64,000 bases of DNA from Yersinia frederiksenii ATCC 33641 (GTDB lineage: Bacteria; Pseudomonadota; Gammaproteobacteria; Enterobacterales; Enterobacteriaceae): contig NZ_KN150731.1 of assembly GCF_000754805.1 (NCBI RefSeq), positions 496,001-560,000 of the forward strand, read 5' to 3'. Made by a program: the position numbers and the translations under genes. Below, in pieces: positions 51,682 through 61,890 of the stretch (positions are counted from its first letter, which is position 1; each line of letters begins with the position of its first letter). A model generated the notes under the pieces. The model was not told the DNA's origin and searched no databases. It saw only the letters and a program-made list of their open reading frames with translations.

Positions 51682-52959
51682 ATGGGCTACTTTATTGACC
51701 GACGACTCAACGGCAAAAATAAAAGCATGGTCAATCGCCAGCGCTTTTTGCGCCGCTATAAGTCGCAAATTAAACAATCTATTTCCGATGCTATCAATAA
51801 AAGGTCGGTCACTGATATTGAAAGTGGCGAATCAGTCTCTATACCTATCGATGATATAAATGAACCGATGTTCCATCAGGGCCGCGGTGGATTACGCCAT
51901 CGAGTACACCCCGGCAATGATCACTTTGTGACCAATGACCGAGTGGAGCGCCCTCAAGGTGGCGGCGGTGGTAGCGGCAGTGGTCAGGGTAATGCCGGTC
52001 AGGATGGTGAAGGCGAGGACGAGTTTGTCTTTCAGATTTCCAAAGACGAATACCTTGATTTACTATTTGAAGACCTTGCACTGCCCAATCTGAAGAAAAA
52101 TCAGTACAAACAACTGACTGAGTTTAAAACTCATCGTGCGGGTTATACCTCCAATGGCGTGCCGGCCAATATCAGTGTGGTACGTTCACTGCAAAACTCA
52201 CTGGCGCGTCGCACGGCCATGACAGCCAGTAAACGTCGCGAACTGCGTGAGTTGGAAGCGACCCTCACCGTGCTGGAAAACTCTGAGCCAGCACAATTGC
52301 TGGAAGAAGAACGTCTGCGTAAAGCTATTGCCGAATTAAAACAGAAAATCGCCCGGGTACCTTTTATTGATACCTTCGATTTACGTTATAAAAATTATGA
52401 ACGTCGCCCTGAGCCTTCAAGTCAGGCGGTGATGTTCTGCCTGATGGATGTGTCCGGTTCAATGGATCAGGCGACCAAAGATATGGCAAAACGGTTTTAT
52501 ATCCTGCTGTATCTTTTCCTGAGTCGCACCTATAAAAACGTCGATGTGGTGTATATCCGCCACCATACACAAGCGAAAGAAGTGGATGAACAGGAGTTTT
52601 TCTACTCGCAAGAAACCGGCGGAACCATTGTCTCCAGTGCCCTTAAACTGATGGATGAAGTGGTTCAGGAGCGCTATGACCCGGCCCAATGGAATATCTA
52701 CGCCGCCCAAGCCTCTGATGGTGATAACTGGGCTGATGACTCGCCGCTGTGTCATGAATTACTGGCGAAAAAGATTTTGCCGGTGGTGCGTTACTACAGT
52801 TATATCGAAATAACGCGCCGTGCCCATCAAACGTTATGGCGGGAATATGAAGACTTGCAGGCAAGATATGAGAATTTTGCCATGCAACACATTCGTGAAC
52901 CCGAAGATATCTACCCAGTATTCCGTGAGCTGTTCCATCGGCAAACCGTGGAGAATTGA
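51682..52959 (+). CDS. yeaH: YeaH protein (DUF444, VWA-like)
   Basis: YeaH (425 residues) is the partner of YeaG. It has a basic N-terminus, a Gly/Ser-rich linker ([11 protein letters not shown], ~95), a coiled-coil segment (~180-225) and a von Willebrand A-like domain with the metal-site motif [12 protein letters not shown] (~252). The ATG at 51682 gives the E. coli start and follows GGGGGAGCT; the frame continues upstream into the ERIC repeat without support. Cotranscription with yeaG would place the ERIC hairpins inside the mRNA. Confidence 0.95.
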   Translation: MGYFIDRRLNGKNKSMVNRQRFLRRYKSQIKQSISDAINKRSVTDIESGESVSIPIDDINEPMFHQGRGGLRHRVHPGNDHFVTNDRVERPQGGGGGSGSGQGNAGQDGEGEDEFVFQISKDEYLDLLFEDLALPNLKKNQYKQLTEFKTHRAGYTSNGVPANISVVRSLQNSLARRTAMTASKRRELRELEATLTVLENSEPAQLLEEERLRKAIAELKQKIARVPFIDTFDLRYKNYERRPEPSSQAVMFCLMDVSGSMDQATKDMAKRFYILLYLFLSRTYKNVDVVYIRHHTQAKEVDEQEFFYSQETGGTIVSSALKLMDEVVQERYDPAQWNIYAAQASDGDNWADDSPLCHELLAKKILPVVRYYSYIEITRRAHQTLWREYEDLQARYENFAMQHIREPEDIYPVFRELFHRQTVEN

Positions 52960-52977
52960 GTTCGACGCTAACGACCC

Positions 52978-53024
52978 AGCCGGTTAACTTTTTCTGTGAC
53001 AGAAATAGCTTTCCGGCTTTTTTA
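52978..53024 (+). terminator. Terminator of yeaH
   Basis: AGCCGG (52978-52983) pairs with CCGGCT (53013-53018), with an inner TTTCTG/CAGAAA stem, followed by TTTTTTA. Confidence 0.8.
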
Positions 53025-53073
53025 TGTTCATGCGTTAGAATAACCCCTCCTTTGTTATCTTCAGAGTGACCCA

Positions 53074-54123
53074 ATGAAATGGCATGATGGATTACGCCAG
53101 CCCGGTGTGCTTGCTGCGTTAACCGCCGCAATACTGTTTGGCACCGGTACTCCGCTGGCAAAACAGTTGCTTAATACTGTTAGCCCATGGCTACTGGCGG
53201 GCTTGCTTTATTTAGGCTCTGGTGTGGGCCTGGCACTCTATCGGTTAATCACTCGTCCGCCAGCCGTCCGCCTGCCACGCAATGAACTACTGTGGTTGAT
53301 TGGCGCGATTACCTCGGGTGGGATTATTGCTCCGGTGTTATTGATGGTCGGCTTGACCGGAATGCCCGCCTCAGGCGCTTCACTGCTCCTCAATGCTGAA
53401 GGGGTATTTACTGCCCTGCTGGCTTGGTTTGCTTTCAAAGAGAATTTTGACCGTCGCATTGCCTTAGGCATGATAGTTATCGTCGCCGGTGCGGCGATTT
53501 TAACTTGGCCGGGTGAAGCACGTTTTGCCGGTTTATGGCCGACGTTGGCCATTCTTGGTGCCTGCTTCGCATGGGGGATTGATAACAATCTGACTCGCAA
53601 AGTCTCTCTGACGGATGCCACCTGGATTGCATCCGTCAAAGGGCTGATTGCGGGAATGGTCAACCTCAGTCTGGCTTTTGCTCTCGGTGCTACCTTGCCG
53701 CCACTAACGAATTTGGCCGGGGCTTTACTGGTCGGATTTTTTGCTTATGGTGTCAGTCTGGCGCTATTTGTGATTGGTTTACGTCACCTTGGCACTGCGC
53801 GCACTGGGGCTTATTTCTCTATCGCACCCTTTTTAGGGGCGATATTGGCTGTTGCAATGGGCGATGCTGTCACACTGCCATTAATCGTCGCTGGCCTGCT
53901 GATGGCAATAGGGATTTGGTTGCATCTGACTGAGCAACATGAACACCTACATCATCATGATGATTTGATACATGAACACGAGCATCTGCATGATGAACAT
54001 CATCAGCATTCACATGATTGCCCAGTTAGTCCAGGGGTGCCACATAAACATTCCCATCAGCACCAACCGCTAGAGCACTCTCACCCGCATTTTCCCGATT
54101 CACACCATCGCCACAAACATTAA
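53074..54123 (+). CDS. DMT/EamA-family exporter with histidine-rich C-terminal tail
   Basis: This 349-residue inner-membrane protein has two EamA repeats making ten predicted helices (residues ~8-287), starting PGVLAALTAAILFGTGTPLAKQLL. The last ~61 residues are an extended cytoplasmic or periplasmic tail with about two dozen histidines (HEHEHLHDEHHQHSHD and similar) plus one cysteine. Such tails bind nickel, cobalt, zinc or copper in metal chaperones and transporters, so a metal-linked exporter is suspected; the substrate is unknown. It has its own short upstream region and no gene follows on the same strand. Confidence 0.82.
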   Translation: MKWHDGLRQPGVLAALTAAILFGTGTPLAKQLLNTVSPWLLAGLLYLGSGVGLALYRLITRPPAVRLPRNELLWLIGAITSGGIIAPVLLMVGLTGMPASGASLLLNAEGVFTALLAWFAFKENFDRRIALGMIVIVAGAAILTWPGEARFAGLWPTLAILGACFAWGIDNNLTRKVSLTDATWIASVKGLIAGMVNLSLAFALGATLPPLTNLAGALLVGFFAYGVSLALFVIGLRHLGTARTGAYFSIAPFLGAILAVAMGDAVTLPLIVAGLLMAIGIWLHLTEQHEHLHHHDDLIHEHEHLHDEHHQHSHDCPVSPGVPHKHSHQHQPLEHSHPHFPDSHHRHKH

Positions 54124-54300
54124 TACAAATAAGGATTAACATTGATAAATCATCATTTCATACTGTCGTAATCGGCACTTTGCATGAGGTTGCCAAGGTT
54201 AATCCGCGCAAAAACAGGCTTTACTGCCACATGGGATAAACGGATGAAAGTCTGGGGGCAATATTGCCGCCACAAAACAGTGAATGACCGCCAGATGAGT

Positions 54301-55206
54301 TTATCGGTCATCCAGTTGGCTAAAACGCAGCTCCAAATAGTCAAGCACGCTGCGCACTGAGGGGAGTAATCCTCGCCGTGACGCAAACACGGCATGGATG
54401 ATTTCGTGGCGCAGTGACCAATCCGGTAGCAGGCGAATAAGTGCGCCTGTCGCCAATGACTCAGTTACCATCATTACCGGGAGTTGCACCACCCCGACCC
54501 CACTGAGTGCCGCACTACGCAAAGTGGTCATGTCTGCCGTCACCAACCGTGGTTGATGATAAATAGCAGCATGCGCCCCTTCCGGCCCATCTAAATGCCA
54601 GATAAACTCTTGTTGTGGCTGCCCTAGCCCAAGGCTTGGCCACCCGGTTAAATCAGCAGGAGCGTTGACCTCCCCTTGGCGCGTTAGCAACTCAGGGCTG
54701 GCAACCAGGCATTGACAGCGATTACCCAACACCTTCAATACCAACTCACTGTCTTGCAATGGTGGTGGCCGGACACGAATAGCAATATCTACGGCCTCAG
54801 CGATCGGATCGACTTGCCGGTTAGTTGACTCAAGGTGAATTGTCACCAAAGGACAAGTGGCCATAAAATCCGCCAGCATAGTACTGACCGTTGCCTGTAA
54901 CAATGCCACTGGGCAAGTTATGCGCACCACCCCACGGGGTTCCGCCCGGGTTAAATCAATTGACTCTTGCGCGGCCCTGGCTTCTTCCAACATCGCCTTA
55001 CAGTGTTCGTAATAGCTGCGGCCAATATCCGTCACGGCGAAACGTCGCGTGGAGCGCTGAATTAGCCGGACACCTAACCGCTCCTCTAGCAAGGCCACCC
55101 GTCGGCTCAGCTTTGACTTCGGCAGGCCTAATACCCTGGCTGCGGCGCTAAATCCGCCATGCTCTACCACCTCTGCATAATAATAGAGATCATTAAGATC
55201 CTGCAT
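54301..55206 (-). CDS. LysR-family regulator divergent from a pirin gene
   Basis: This 301-residue LysR regulator has its winged helix at residues ~3-61 (LNDLYYYAEVVEHGGFSAAARVLGLPKSKLSRRVALLEERLG) and a periplasmic-binding-like effector domain. It is divergent from the pirin gene with about 180 bases between; such LysR genes usually control the divergent neighbour. It is not YhaJ, the LysR protein beside the E. coli pirin yhaK. A TGTTC-N8-GAACA palindrome lies in the shared interval. Confidence 0.88.
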   Translation of the reverse strand: MQDLNDLYYYAEVVEHGGFSAAARVLGLPKSKLSRRVALLEERLGVRLIQRSTRRFAVTDIGRSYYEHCKAMLEEARAAQESIDLTRAEPRGVVRITCPVALLQATVSTMLADFMATCPLVTIHLESTNRQVDPIAEAVDIAIRVRPPPLQDSELVLKVLGNRCQCLVASPELLTRQGEVNAPADLTGWPSLGLGQPQQEFIWHLDGPEGAHAAIYHQPRLVTADMTTLRSAALSGVGVVQLPVMMVTESLATGALIRLLPDWSLRHEIIHAVFASRRGLLPSVRSVLDYLELRFSQLDDR

Positions 55207-55243
55207 AAGCCGCCTCTCAGCTATTGGCCTTCACTTTGATTAT

Positions 55244-55261
55244 TGTTCCAATAATAGAACA
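55244..55261. promoter_or_regulatory. Candidate LysR operator between LysR and pirin genes
   Basis: TGTTCCAATAATAGAACA is a perfect TGTTC-N8-GAACA inverted repeat 38 bases from the LysR start, in the divergent promoter region. Confidence 0.5.
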
Positions 55262-55386
55262 CTGATACTCAATTTCGCTATCTACTGCTTAGATTATCCC
55301 GAATATATACTTTCTCCAACTTGTGGCCAGAGGCATAAAGCAACATGGCTGCTATAACTTATTAATGATGCTGTAAGGAGAAAGTG

Positions 55387-56259
55387 ATGAAAAAAGTTCA
55401 GGGTATTTATCGTGCTCCACGTCAACATTGGGTGGGTGATGGCTTCCCGGTACGTTCACTGTTTTCATATCAGAGCCATGGCAAGCAACTGAGTCCTTTC
55501 TTACTGCTGGATTATGCCGGGCCGATGGATTTTACCGCCACCCAGCATCGTCGTGGGGTCGGGCAGCATCCACATCGTGGCTTTGAAACGGTCACTATCG
55601 TTTACCACGGTGAAGTTGAACATCGTGACTCTACCGGTAAAGGCGGTGTTATTGGCCCCGGTGATGTGCAATGGATGACGGCAGGCGGTGGTATTTTGCA
55701 TGAAGAGTTTCATTCAGATGCATTTGCACAACGTGGTGGGGCCTTTGAAATGGTGCAATTGTGGGTCAATCTACCGGCCAAAGACAAAATGACAGCGCCC
55801 GGTTATCAAGCGATTCGCAGTGAAATGATTCCTCGGGTTGCATTGCCAGAAGAGGCTGGCAGCCTGCGCGTTATCGCAGGTGACTATGTGGGGAAAAATG
55901 GCCCAGCTCATACTTTCTCACCCCTGAATGTATGGGATATCCGGCTGAATCAGGGTAAAAGCGCCGAGTTCTCACTTCCGAATGGCTGGAACACCGCACT
56001 GATTGTGTTGCGGGGCACGGTGCAGGTTAATGGTGATGCCATTGCCCGCGATGCAGAAATGGTATTGCTGGATGCTGCAGGCAGCCATGTGACTATTGAG
56101 GCCAATAATGACGCCGTGCTGTTATTACTTAGCGGCGAACCTATTGATGAGCCTATTATTGGTTATGGGCCATTTGTGATGAACTCGCAAGAGCAAATCG
56201 CTGAAGCTATTGCTGATTTTAACAGTGGTCGTTTTGGCTCGATGGATGCCCAACCTTAA
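55387..56259 (+). CDS. Pirin-family protein (bicupin)
   Basis: This 290-residue protein has the pirin layout: an N-terminal cupin with the metal ligands in GQHPHRGFETVTIVYHGEVEHRDS (~56-80) and WMTAGGGILHEE (~103), and a second C-terminal cupin-like half. Related YhhW has quercetin dioxygenase activity, but the native role is unclear. AAGGAGAAAG precedes the ATG at 55387. It is divergent from a LysR regulator and ends at a strong terminator. Confidence 0.93.
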   Translation: MKKVQGIYRAPRQHWVGDGFPVRSLFSYQSHGKQLSPFLLLDYAGPMDFTATQHRRGVGQHPHRGFETVTIVYHGEVEHRDSTGKGGVIGPGDVQWMTAGGGILHEEFHSDAFAQRGGAFEMVQLWVNLPAKDKMTAPGYQAIRSEMIPRVALPEEAGSLRVIAGDYVGKNGPAHTFSPLNVWDIRLNQGKSAEFSLPNGWNTALIVLRGTVQVNGDAIARDAEMVLLDAAGSHVTIEANNDAVLLLLSGEPIDEPIIGYGPFVMNSQEQIAEAIADFNSGRFGSMDAQP

Positions 56260-56273
56260 CTGCTGATCTGCCT

Positions 56274-56318
56274 GCCATTACCTGATAGCCATGTTGTCAG
56301 GTAATGGCATTTTTTTGT
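56274..56318 (+). terminator. Terminator of the pirin gene
   Basis: GCCATTACCTGA (56274-56285) pairs perfectly with TCAGGTAATGGC (56297-56308), followed by ATTTTTTTG. Confidence 0.95.
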
Positions 56319-56608
56319 CTGCAGAAAATACGCCGTTAGAAACAGACCGCTCGCGGCGTAATACACGCAATAAATTCCTCTTTTTCCTCTCCGGTTATCA
56401 ACTAAACTTACTGATATACCAAATATATGAAAATAGTGCTGAGATAAATAAGACGGCAGTATTTTTTTAACATTTATTGTTAATTAGCACTTTAATATTT
56501 GTCATTTATCCTATTTTATTTATTCATAAATAGTGATATCTCAATGGGGATACCTAATTTGATTTAGCTAATACGACTGCCAGCGCTTCTTTCGCATAGG
56601 AATTCACC
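56319..56608. other. AT-rich region before the PAS-EAL gene
   Basis: About 290 AT-rich bases after the pirin terminator; presumed promoter region, no single site called. Confidence 0.5.
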
Positions 56609-59203
56609 ATGAAGCCCAAACACACAGCGGCATCACAAGATGTCACGCAGTCTGAATACAACGAAAACAGTGCATTATTAAGTGCCTTAGATCGGTCATT
56701 AGCCATTATTGAGTTTGACCTTTCCAGCCGTATTATCACGGTTAACCAAAACTATCTTGATTATTTTGGCTATCAGCGTGATGAAGTTATTGGTCAACAT
56801 CACTTGATGTTTTGCCCTCCGGGTTACAGCACTAGCGAAGAATATCAAACACTTAAAAAACGCTTAAGTGCCGGAGAATCTCTGGAGGGAACTTTTGAGC
56901 GATTGCACAAAGATGGCTCAACGGTCTGGCTGGCTGCAATTTATCAACCGGTTCCCGGCCCTGATGGCTCACTGACCCGCATGGTGAAAATTGCCAAGGA
57001 CATTACTTTTTTAATTGAGCAACAAAAAACCACCCAAGAGTGGGTACAACTGCTGACTCAATTAACCGACCGTAGCGACAGTGCGATGTTTATTGCGGCC
57101 AATAGTAGTCATGGGCAACAAGCCGTTTATATCAATCAAGGGTTCACAAAGTTATTTGGCTATACCCCTGAGCAAGCCCTTGGGCAAAATATGGTGGATT
57201 TGCTCCAAAGCGCCCATCCTGAACAGTTGGCATTGATAGATTCATCAGCCACTGATGTGCGCCAACAACTGCTGCCTAAAGAGCTTTTCTACAGTAAGGA
57301 TAGGCAACCCCATTGGTGCTCCGCAGTGATTAACTCGCTGGTTAATGAGCAAGGTGAGCAGAGTTATAGCATCGGCGTATTAACCGATATTACCCTGACC
57401 AAAATGTACGAAGTGTTGCAATATAAAGTATTAGAAGCGCTGGTTAAGGAACGTCCTCTTGAAGAAGTGATGTCTTTGCTGTGCTATGAAGTCGAACGCA
57501 TTGCTCCAGAGGTAACTGCCAGTATTTTACTGGCTAATGGGCCTGAGCACCTGAGCCACCTCGCCGCGCCGAGCCTCCCGCTAAGTTATACCGACGCGCT
57601 CACCAATGTGCCTATCGGGCCATACGCGGGCTCCTGTGGCACCGCCGCTTTTCGTAAAGAGCCCGTCGATGTACAAGATATTGCCACTGACCCATTGTGG
57701 GCGGACTATCGCCACTTAATTCTGCCATATGGGTTATTGGCCTGCTGGTCAACGCCCATTCTGTCCAGTCAAGGGGAAATCCTCGGTACTTTTGCTTTCT
57801 ATTACAAGCAGAAACGTAGCCCAAGCGAATTTCATCGCCAGTTAGTCAAGTTAATTGCCAACTTGTGTTCTCTGGCGATGGAGCGGGAAGTATCACGCAA
57901 ACAAATTCAACATTTGGCATTTTATGATTCTCTGACCGGTTTACCTAATCGCAGCCAGTTTTTGATTTATGCTAAAAAAACCATTGCGTTAGCCGCTGAA
58001 GTTGGCCACTCACTGGCGGTTTTAGTGATTAACTTAGATCGCTTCAAGCAAGTGAATGATTCTCTTGGACATGCGGCTGGCGATGAACTTCTGGCGTCTA
58101 TCGCCCAACGACTACGCAATGAGCTGCCAAAAAATGACATTATTGGCCGCCTGTCTGGCGATGAATTTATTATTATTCTGTCCTCTTGCACCATGCAGCA
58201 AGCCACCGTAAAAGTTGAGAAGATGCTCAGTTTACTGTCTCAGCCCTGCATGATAGCCAACGTCAATATTATTCCTTCCGCCAGTATTGGGATCAGTTTA
58301 TATCCAGAAAATGGTGAGGAAATGGATACGTTGATGAACCATGCCGATATTGCGATGCATAAAGCCAAAAATAGAGGGCATGGGCATTTCAATTTCTTCA
58401 GTGTGGAAATGAATGATATCAATCAACAACGCCAGGATATGGAAGATGCCCTGCGTCATGCCTTCCATATCGGTTCTCTTGAGTTATTTTATCAACCACA
58501 AGTAATGCTGAAAGATGGGCATCTGTATGGTGTCGAAGCCCTGAGCCGCTGGGTTCACCCAATACTGGGTAATATCCCACCACAGCGTTTTATTCCTATT
58601 GCCGAAGAGAGCGGCCTGATTAACGAACTTGCTCTGTGGGCGATTGAAACAGCCTGTGAGCAGTTGGCTGACTGGCGTTTGCGAGGGATTGATGTCCCCT
58701 CGGTATCGGTGAACTTGTCTCCGACCAACTTCCACAATCCCGGCTTAGCCGACATGATTTTGCATATTTTGCAGCATTATCATTTGCCGCCACAGGACCT
58801 GACGTTAGAGATTACTGAAGATATATTGATTGAAAATAACCCGGCGATTTTCACCACCATCGAAAAGATTCATCGTCTAGGCGTTCGATTATCTATGGAT
58901 GACTTTGGCACCGGTTACTCTAGCCTGAGCTACCTGCGCCGTCTGGACCTCGATGAGATCAAGCTGGATAAGAGTTTTGTCCACGACCTTGAGCATGATG
59001 AAACTAGCCGCACCCTGAGTGAGGCCGTGATACGCATTGGCGAAAGCTTGCAACTCTCGGTCATTGTTGAGGGGGTCGAAAACGAAGCTCAGCGCACTTT
59101 ATTGAGCCGTCAAGGCTATCAGATTGGTCAAGGGTTCCTGTTCTCTGAAGCCCTACCCGCCATCAAACTGGAGAAATGGCTAGAACACCGCCTTACCACT
59201 TAA
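56609..59203 (+). CDS. PAS-PAS-GAF-GGDEF-EAL cyclic-di-GMP regulator
   Basis: An 864-residue signalling protein with two PAS domains (~28-137 and ~155-265), a GAF domain (~285-430), a GGDEF domain (~435-600) and an EAL domain (~615-860). The diguanylate cyclase motif is SGDEF (516-520), a variant of GGDEF, without an obvious inhibitory RxxD. The EAL side is intact: EAL at 643-645, Asn702 (VNLSP), Glu734, Asp764-Asp765 (DDFG), Lys785, then VVEGVE-type Glu. The layout resembles E. coli DosP (799 residues), but a haem ligand is not evident. Net phosphodiesterase activity is the likelier outcome. No membrane segments, so cytoplasmic. Confidence 0.92.
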   Translation: MKPKHTAASQDVTQSEYNENSALLSALDRSLAIIEFDLSSRIITVNQNYLDYFGYQRDEVIGQHHLMFCPPGYSTSEEYQTLKKRLSAGESLEGTFERLHKDGSTVWLAAIYQPVPGPDGSLTRMVKIAKDITFLIEQQKTTQEWVQLLTQLTDRSDSAMFIAANSSHGQQAVYINQGFTKLFGYTPEQALGQNMVDLLQSAHPEQLALIDSSATDVRQQLLPKELFYSKDRQPHWCSAVINSLVNEQGEQSYSIGVLTDITLTKMYEVLQYKVLEALVKERPLEEVMSLLCYEVERIAPEVTASILLANGPEHLSHLAAPSLPLSYTDALTNVPIGPYAGSCGTAAFRKEPVDVQDIATDPLWADYRHLILPYGLLACWSTPILSSQGEILGTFAFYYKQKRSPSEFHRQLVKLIANLCSLAMEREVSRKQIQHLAFYDSLTGLPNRSQFLIYAKKTIALAAEVGHSLAVLVINLDRFKQVNDSLGHAAGDELLASIAQRLRNELPKNDIIGRLSGDEFIIILSSCTMQQATVKVEKMLSLLSQPCMIANVNIIPSASIGISLYPENGEEMDTLMNHADIAMHKAKNRGHGHFNFFSVEMNDINQQRQDMEDALRHAFHIGSLELFYQPQVMLKDGHLYGVEALSRWVHPILGNIPPQRFIPIAEESGLINELALWAIETACEQLADWRLRGIDVPSVSVNLSPTNFHNPGLADMILHILQHYHLPPQDLTLEITEDILIENNPAIFTTIEKIHRLGVRLSMDDFGTGYSSLSYLRRLDLDEIKLDKSFVHDLEHDETSRTLSEAVIRIGESLQLSVIVEGVENEAQRTLLSRQGYQIGQGFLFSEALPAIKLEKWLEHRLTT

Positions 59204-59426
59204 TGGTTCCCCCAGTTAATGAGTGATAAGTAATTGTTAATGAATAATAAGAAATAGTGAGTGAATGACAAGAGATATCTGATGAGTTGTAGTACCCTAC
59301 TAGCCGATTCCAAACACTAATAAGTGACACCGTCACTATTTTTGGTTTTGGCTGTGCTCAACCTTTTCATTAGTCGGCGGATATTTATCCTTGCCACCTG
59401 TGTAATCTGGATGTCGTCTTGTTGCC

Positions 59427-60620
59427 ATGCAAAAATTTCTCTTTCTATTATTAAGCCTCATTCTACTCGGCCCATTGGGTATCGACCTCTATCTACCGAC
59501 GATTCCGGCCATCGCTATAGGGCTCAACAGTAGTGAGTCACTGATCCAGTCTACGATTGCCCTGTTTATTCTGGTGCTGGGCCTGGGTCAACTCATAGCC
59601 GGCCCCTTGGTTGATAAATATGGTCGCAAGCCAATCGCTATCATCGGTATCATTCTTTACATGCTGGGTGCCGCTATGGCCGCGCTGGCGGTCAGCCCGA
59701 TGATGTTTGTCAGTTCCCGCCTGCTACAGGGTGTGGCGGTTTGTTGCACTGCGGTGGTAGCCTTCAGTGGCGTGCGTGACCGTCTTAATGGCAATGAAGC
59801 CGCCCGCGCCTTTGGATTCCTCAATGGAACATTAAATATTGTTCCGGCATTGGCCCCCCTGCTGGGTGGTTTATTAGCCGAAGCCTTTGGTTGGCGCGCC
59901 CCTTTCTGGTTCCTGGCACTCTACGGCTTATTAGTGTTAATTCTGATAATTATTTTCCTACCAGAAACTCGTCCGGCAGATACACAGCCGGTAAAAAGTT
60001 TACCCATAAAGAATTATCTACGCATCTTGCGTGATGACCGCTTCCTGATTTTCTCACTGGTTAACGCGGGTGCAATGGGCATGGCATTGACCTATGTTTC
60101 GCTGGCCCCCAATGTGTTGATGGTTGGCGCAGGGCTCAGCCCATTGCAATTTTCGCTGGTGTTTGGGGCCAATGGTTTTTGGATTATGGCGGTCAGCTTT
60201 TTTGCCAGCCGGGTTATCCAGAAAGTGGGCCGTCCGACGTGCCTGATGACCGGCAGTGTACTGATGGCACTAGGTTGTCTGGGGTTACTATTCGGGCTGA
60301 CCCAACTGTCAACTGCCACACAGGATCACTGGTTGGTTTACATGTTACCGGTCGCCAGTGCCTGTGCCGGTTTAGCCTTTATGATGGGGCCCGCCACCAG
60401 TTATGCACTGGAGCCTTATGCCAATGAAGCTGGTGTTGCCTCAGCCTTAGTCGGTTTTGTGCAAATGGCAGGGGGAGCCGGATTAGGTTTACTGGCCATG
60501 GCACTCCCCATTGAGCCAAAACTCTCACTGGCTATTGTGATGCTGGTAGGTTGCATACTGGCATGGCTAGCACGCCGCGCCAGTAAACATGTTCGTGGGA
60601 CACTACAAAAAATCAACTAA
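59427..60620 (+). CDS. Bcr/CflA-type MFS efflux protein
   Basis: This 397-residue major facilitator has 12 predicted membrane segments. Drug:H+ antiporter marks are GIDLYLPTIPAIA (motif D1) at ~18-30 and the loop GPLVDKYGRKPIAIIG (motif A) at ~60-75, then SRLLQGVAVCC (motif B) and LNGTLNIVPALAPLLGGLLAEAFGWRAPF (motif C). Bcr/CflA members expel drugs or metabolites such as bicyclomycin, cysteine or purines; the substrate is unknown. The ATG at 59427 fits the family start, with only a weak ribosome site. Confidence 0.88.
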   Translation: MQKFLFLLLSLILLGPLGIDLYLPTIPAIAIGLNSSESLIQSTIALFILVLGLGQLIAGPLVDKYGRKPIAIIGIILYMLGAAMAALAVSPMMFVSSRLLQGVAVCCTAVVAFSGVRDRLNGNEAARAFGFLNGTLNIVPALAPLLGGLLAEAFGWRAPFWFLALYGLLVLILIIIFLPETRPADTQPVKSLPIKNYLRILRDDRFLIFSLVNAGAMGMALTYVSLAPNVLMVGAGLSPLQFSLVFGANGFWIMAVSFFASRVIQKVGRPTCLMTGSVLMALGCLGLLFGLTQLSTATQDHWLVYMLPVASACAGLAFMMGPATSYALEPYANEAGVASALVGFVQMAGGAGLGLLAMALPIEPKLSLAIVMLVGCILAWLARRASKHVRGTLQKIN

Positions 60621-60735
60621 CATACCGCAAACACTGGCCAATACCTTTGGCGTTGTAGCTGGACAGCAAACCAATGGCTCACGATGAGCAGATGATACTC
60701 ATTGGGTGATAACAGCCGCTGACCATGTGACAACG

Positions 60736-61809
60736 TCAAGGGCGTAAGGTAACCGGCACTCTATTGGCCAGCGCGCACATCAACTCATACCCCACTGTGC
60801 CCGCGGCTTTAGCCACATCATCAATAGGTTGGTTTTCACCCCAGACTTCGACTTTGCTACCTATTTGCGCTTGCGGGCACGGGGTTAAATCTACCGTCAA
60901 CATATCCATCGAGATTGACCCGACCGTCTGCGTCAATATGCCGTCGACCCTGATGGGTGTCCCACTGGGTGCCAGCCGTGGGTAACCATCGGCATAGCCA
61001 CAGGCAACCACACCGATCCGTTGCGCCGCACTGGCGGTGTAGCGGCTGCCATAGCCCACCGAGTGACCGGTTGACAATGATTGCAGCGCAATAATTTCAC
61101 TGTTCAAGCTCATCACCGGTTGCAGCCCCATTTCTGCGATATCGGCACTATCACCACTGGGTGCCGCGCCGTAGAGGATAATGCCGGGGCGCACCCAGTC
61201 ATAGTGAGTTTCTGGATGACGCAATATTGCGGCTGAATTCGCAAAGCATCGCGCGGCCGGAATCTGCGCGGTGGCCTGTTGAATAAGGGAAAATTGCGTC
61301 TCTACACCGATATCATTATCCGCATTGGCAAAATGGCTCATTAGCGTCACCTCACCCACGTGACTCAAACTCTTCGCCCATTGCCAGATGGCCTCCGCCT
61401 GCCCAACCGGAAAACCTAAGCGATTCATCCCACTGTTGAGTTTTAAATAAATATTCAGCGGAGCAGACAAACGGGCGGCTTTGATCGCCTCAAGCTGCCA
61501 GTCACTGTGCACCGTAGTCGTTAGGCGATAGTAGTCCAGCAGCACTAAGTCCTGCGGCTGAAAGAAGCCCTCAAGCAGCAAAATCGGCCCCTGCCAGCCC
61601 TGTTCACGCAACATTATTGCTTCATTTAAATCCAACAGTGCAAAGCCATCCGTTGCCGCCAGCCCTTGCCAAATACGCGCCAGACCGTGCCCATAGGCAT
61701 TGGCTTTCACCACTGACCATATCTTGGCGGATCCGGCATGATGGCGAACAGTACTCAAATTATGGCGCAGTGCAGATAAATTAAGGGTGGCAGATATCGG
61801 GCGAGGCAT
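60736..61809 (-). CDS. dadX: Catabolic alanine racemase DadX
   Basis: DadX (357 residues; E. coli 356) interconverts L- and D-alanine with PLP, feeding D-alanine to DadA. The PLP lysine lies in [10 protein letters not shown] (~36) and the second catalytic tyrosine in [11 protein letters not shown] (~255). The ATG at 61809 follows AAGGAA and gives the E. coli start ([11 protein letters not shown]); a further five in-frame codons upstream are not needed. Downstream gene of the dadA-dadX operon. Confidence 0.96.
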   Translation of the reverse strand: MPRPISATLNLSALRHNLSTVRHHAGSAKIWSVVKANAYGHGLARIWQGLAATDGFALLDLNEAIMLREQGWQGPILLLEGFFQPQDLVLLDYYRLTTTVHSDWQLEAIKAARLSAPLNIYLKLNSGMNRLGFPVGQAEAIWQWAKSLSHVGEVTLMSHFANADNDIGVETQFSLIQQATAQIPAARCFANSAAILRHPETHYDWVRPGIILYGAAPSGDSADIAEMGLQPVMSLNSEIIALQSLSTGHSVGYGSRYTASAAQRIGVVACGYADGYPRLAPSGTPIRVDGILTQTVGSISMDMLTVDLTPCPQAQIGSKVEVWGENQPIDDVAKAAGTVGYELMCALANRVPVTLRP

Positions 61810-61890
61810 GCTTATTCCTTCCAAAGCAGTAGTCAGCCATACACAACCTATTGCAGTTTTTCCATAGATTATGCATGGCTGATACGAGTT

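Noticed and set aside
52643-53161. 172-codon minus-strand frame across the yeaH end
   Set aside because: Runs through a terminator and both neighbouring gene ends; shadow only.
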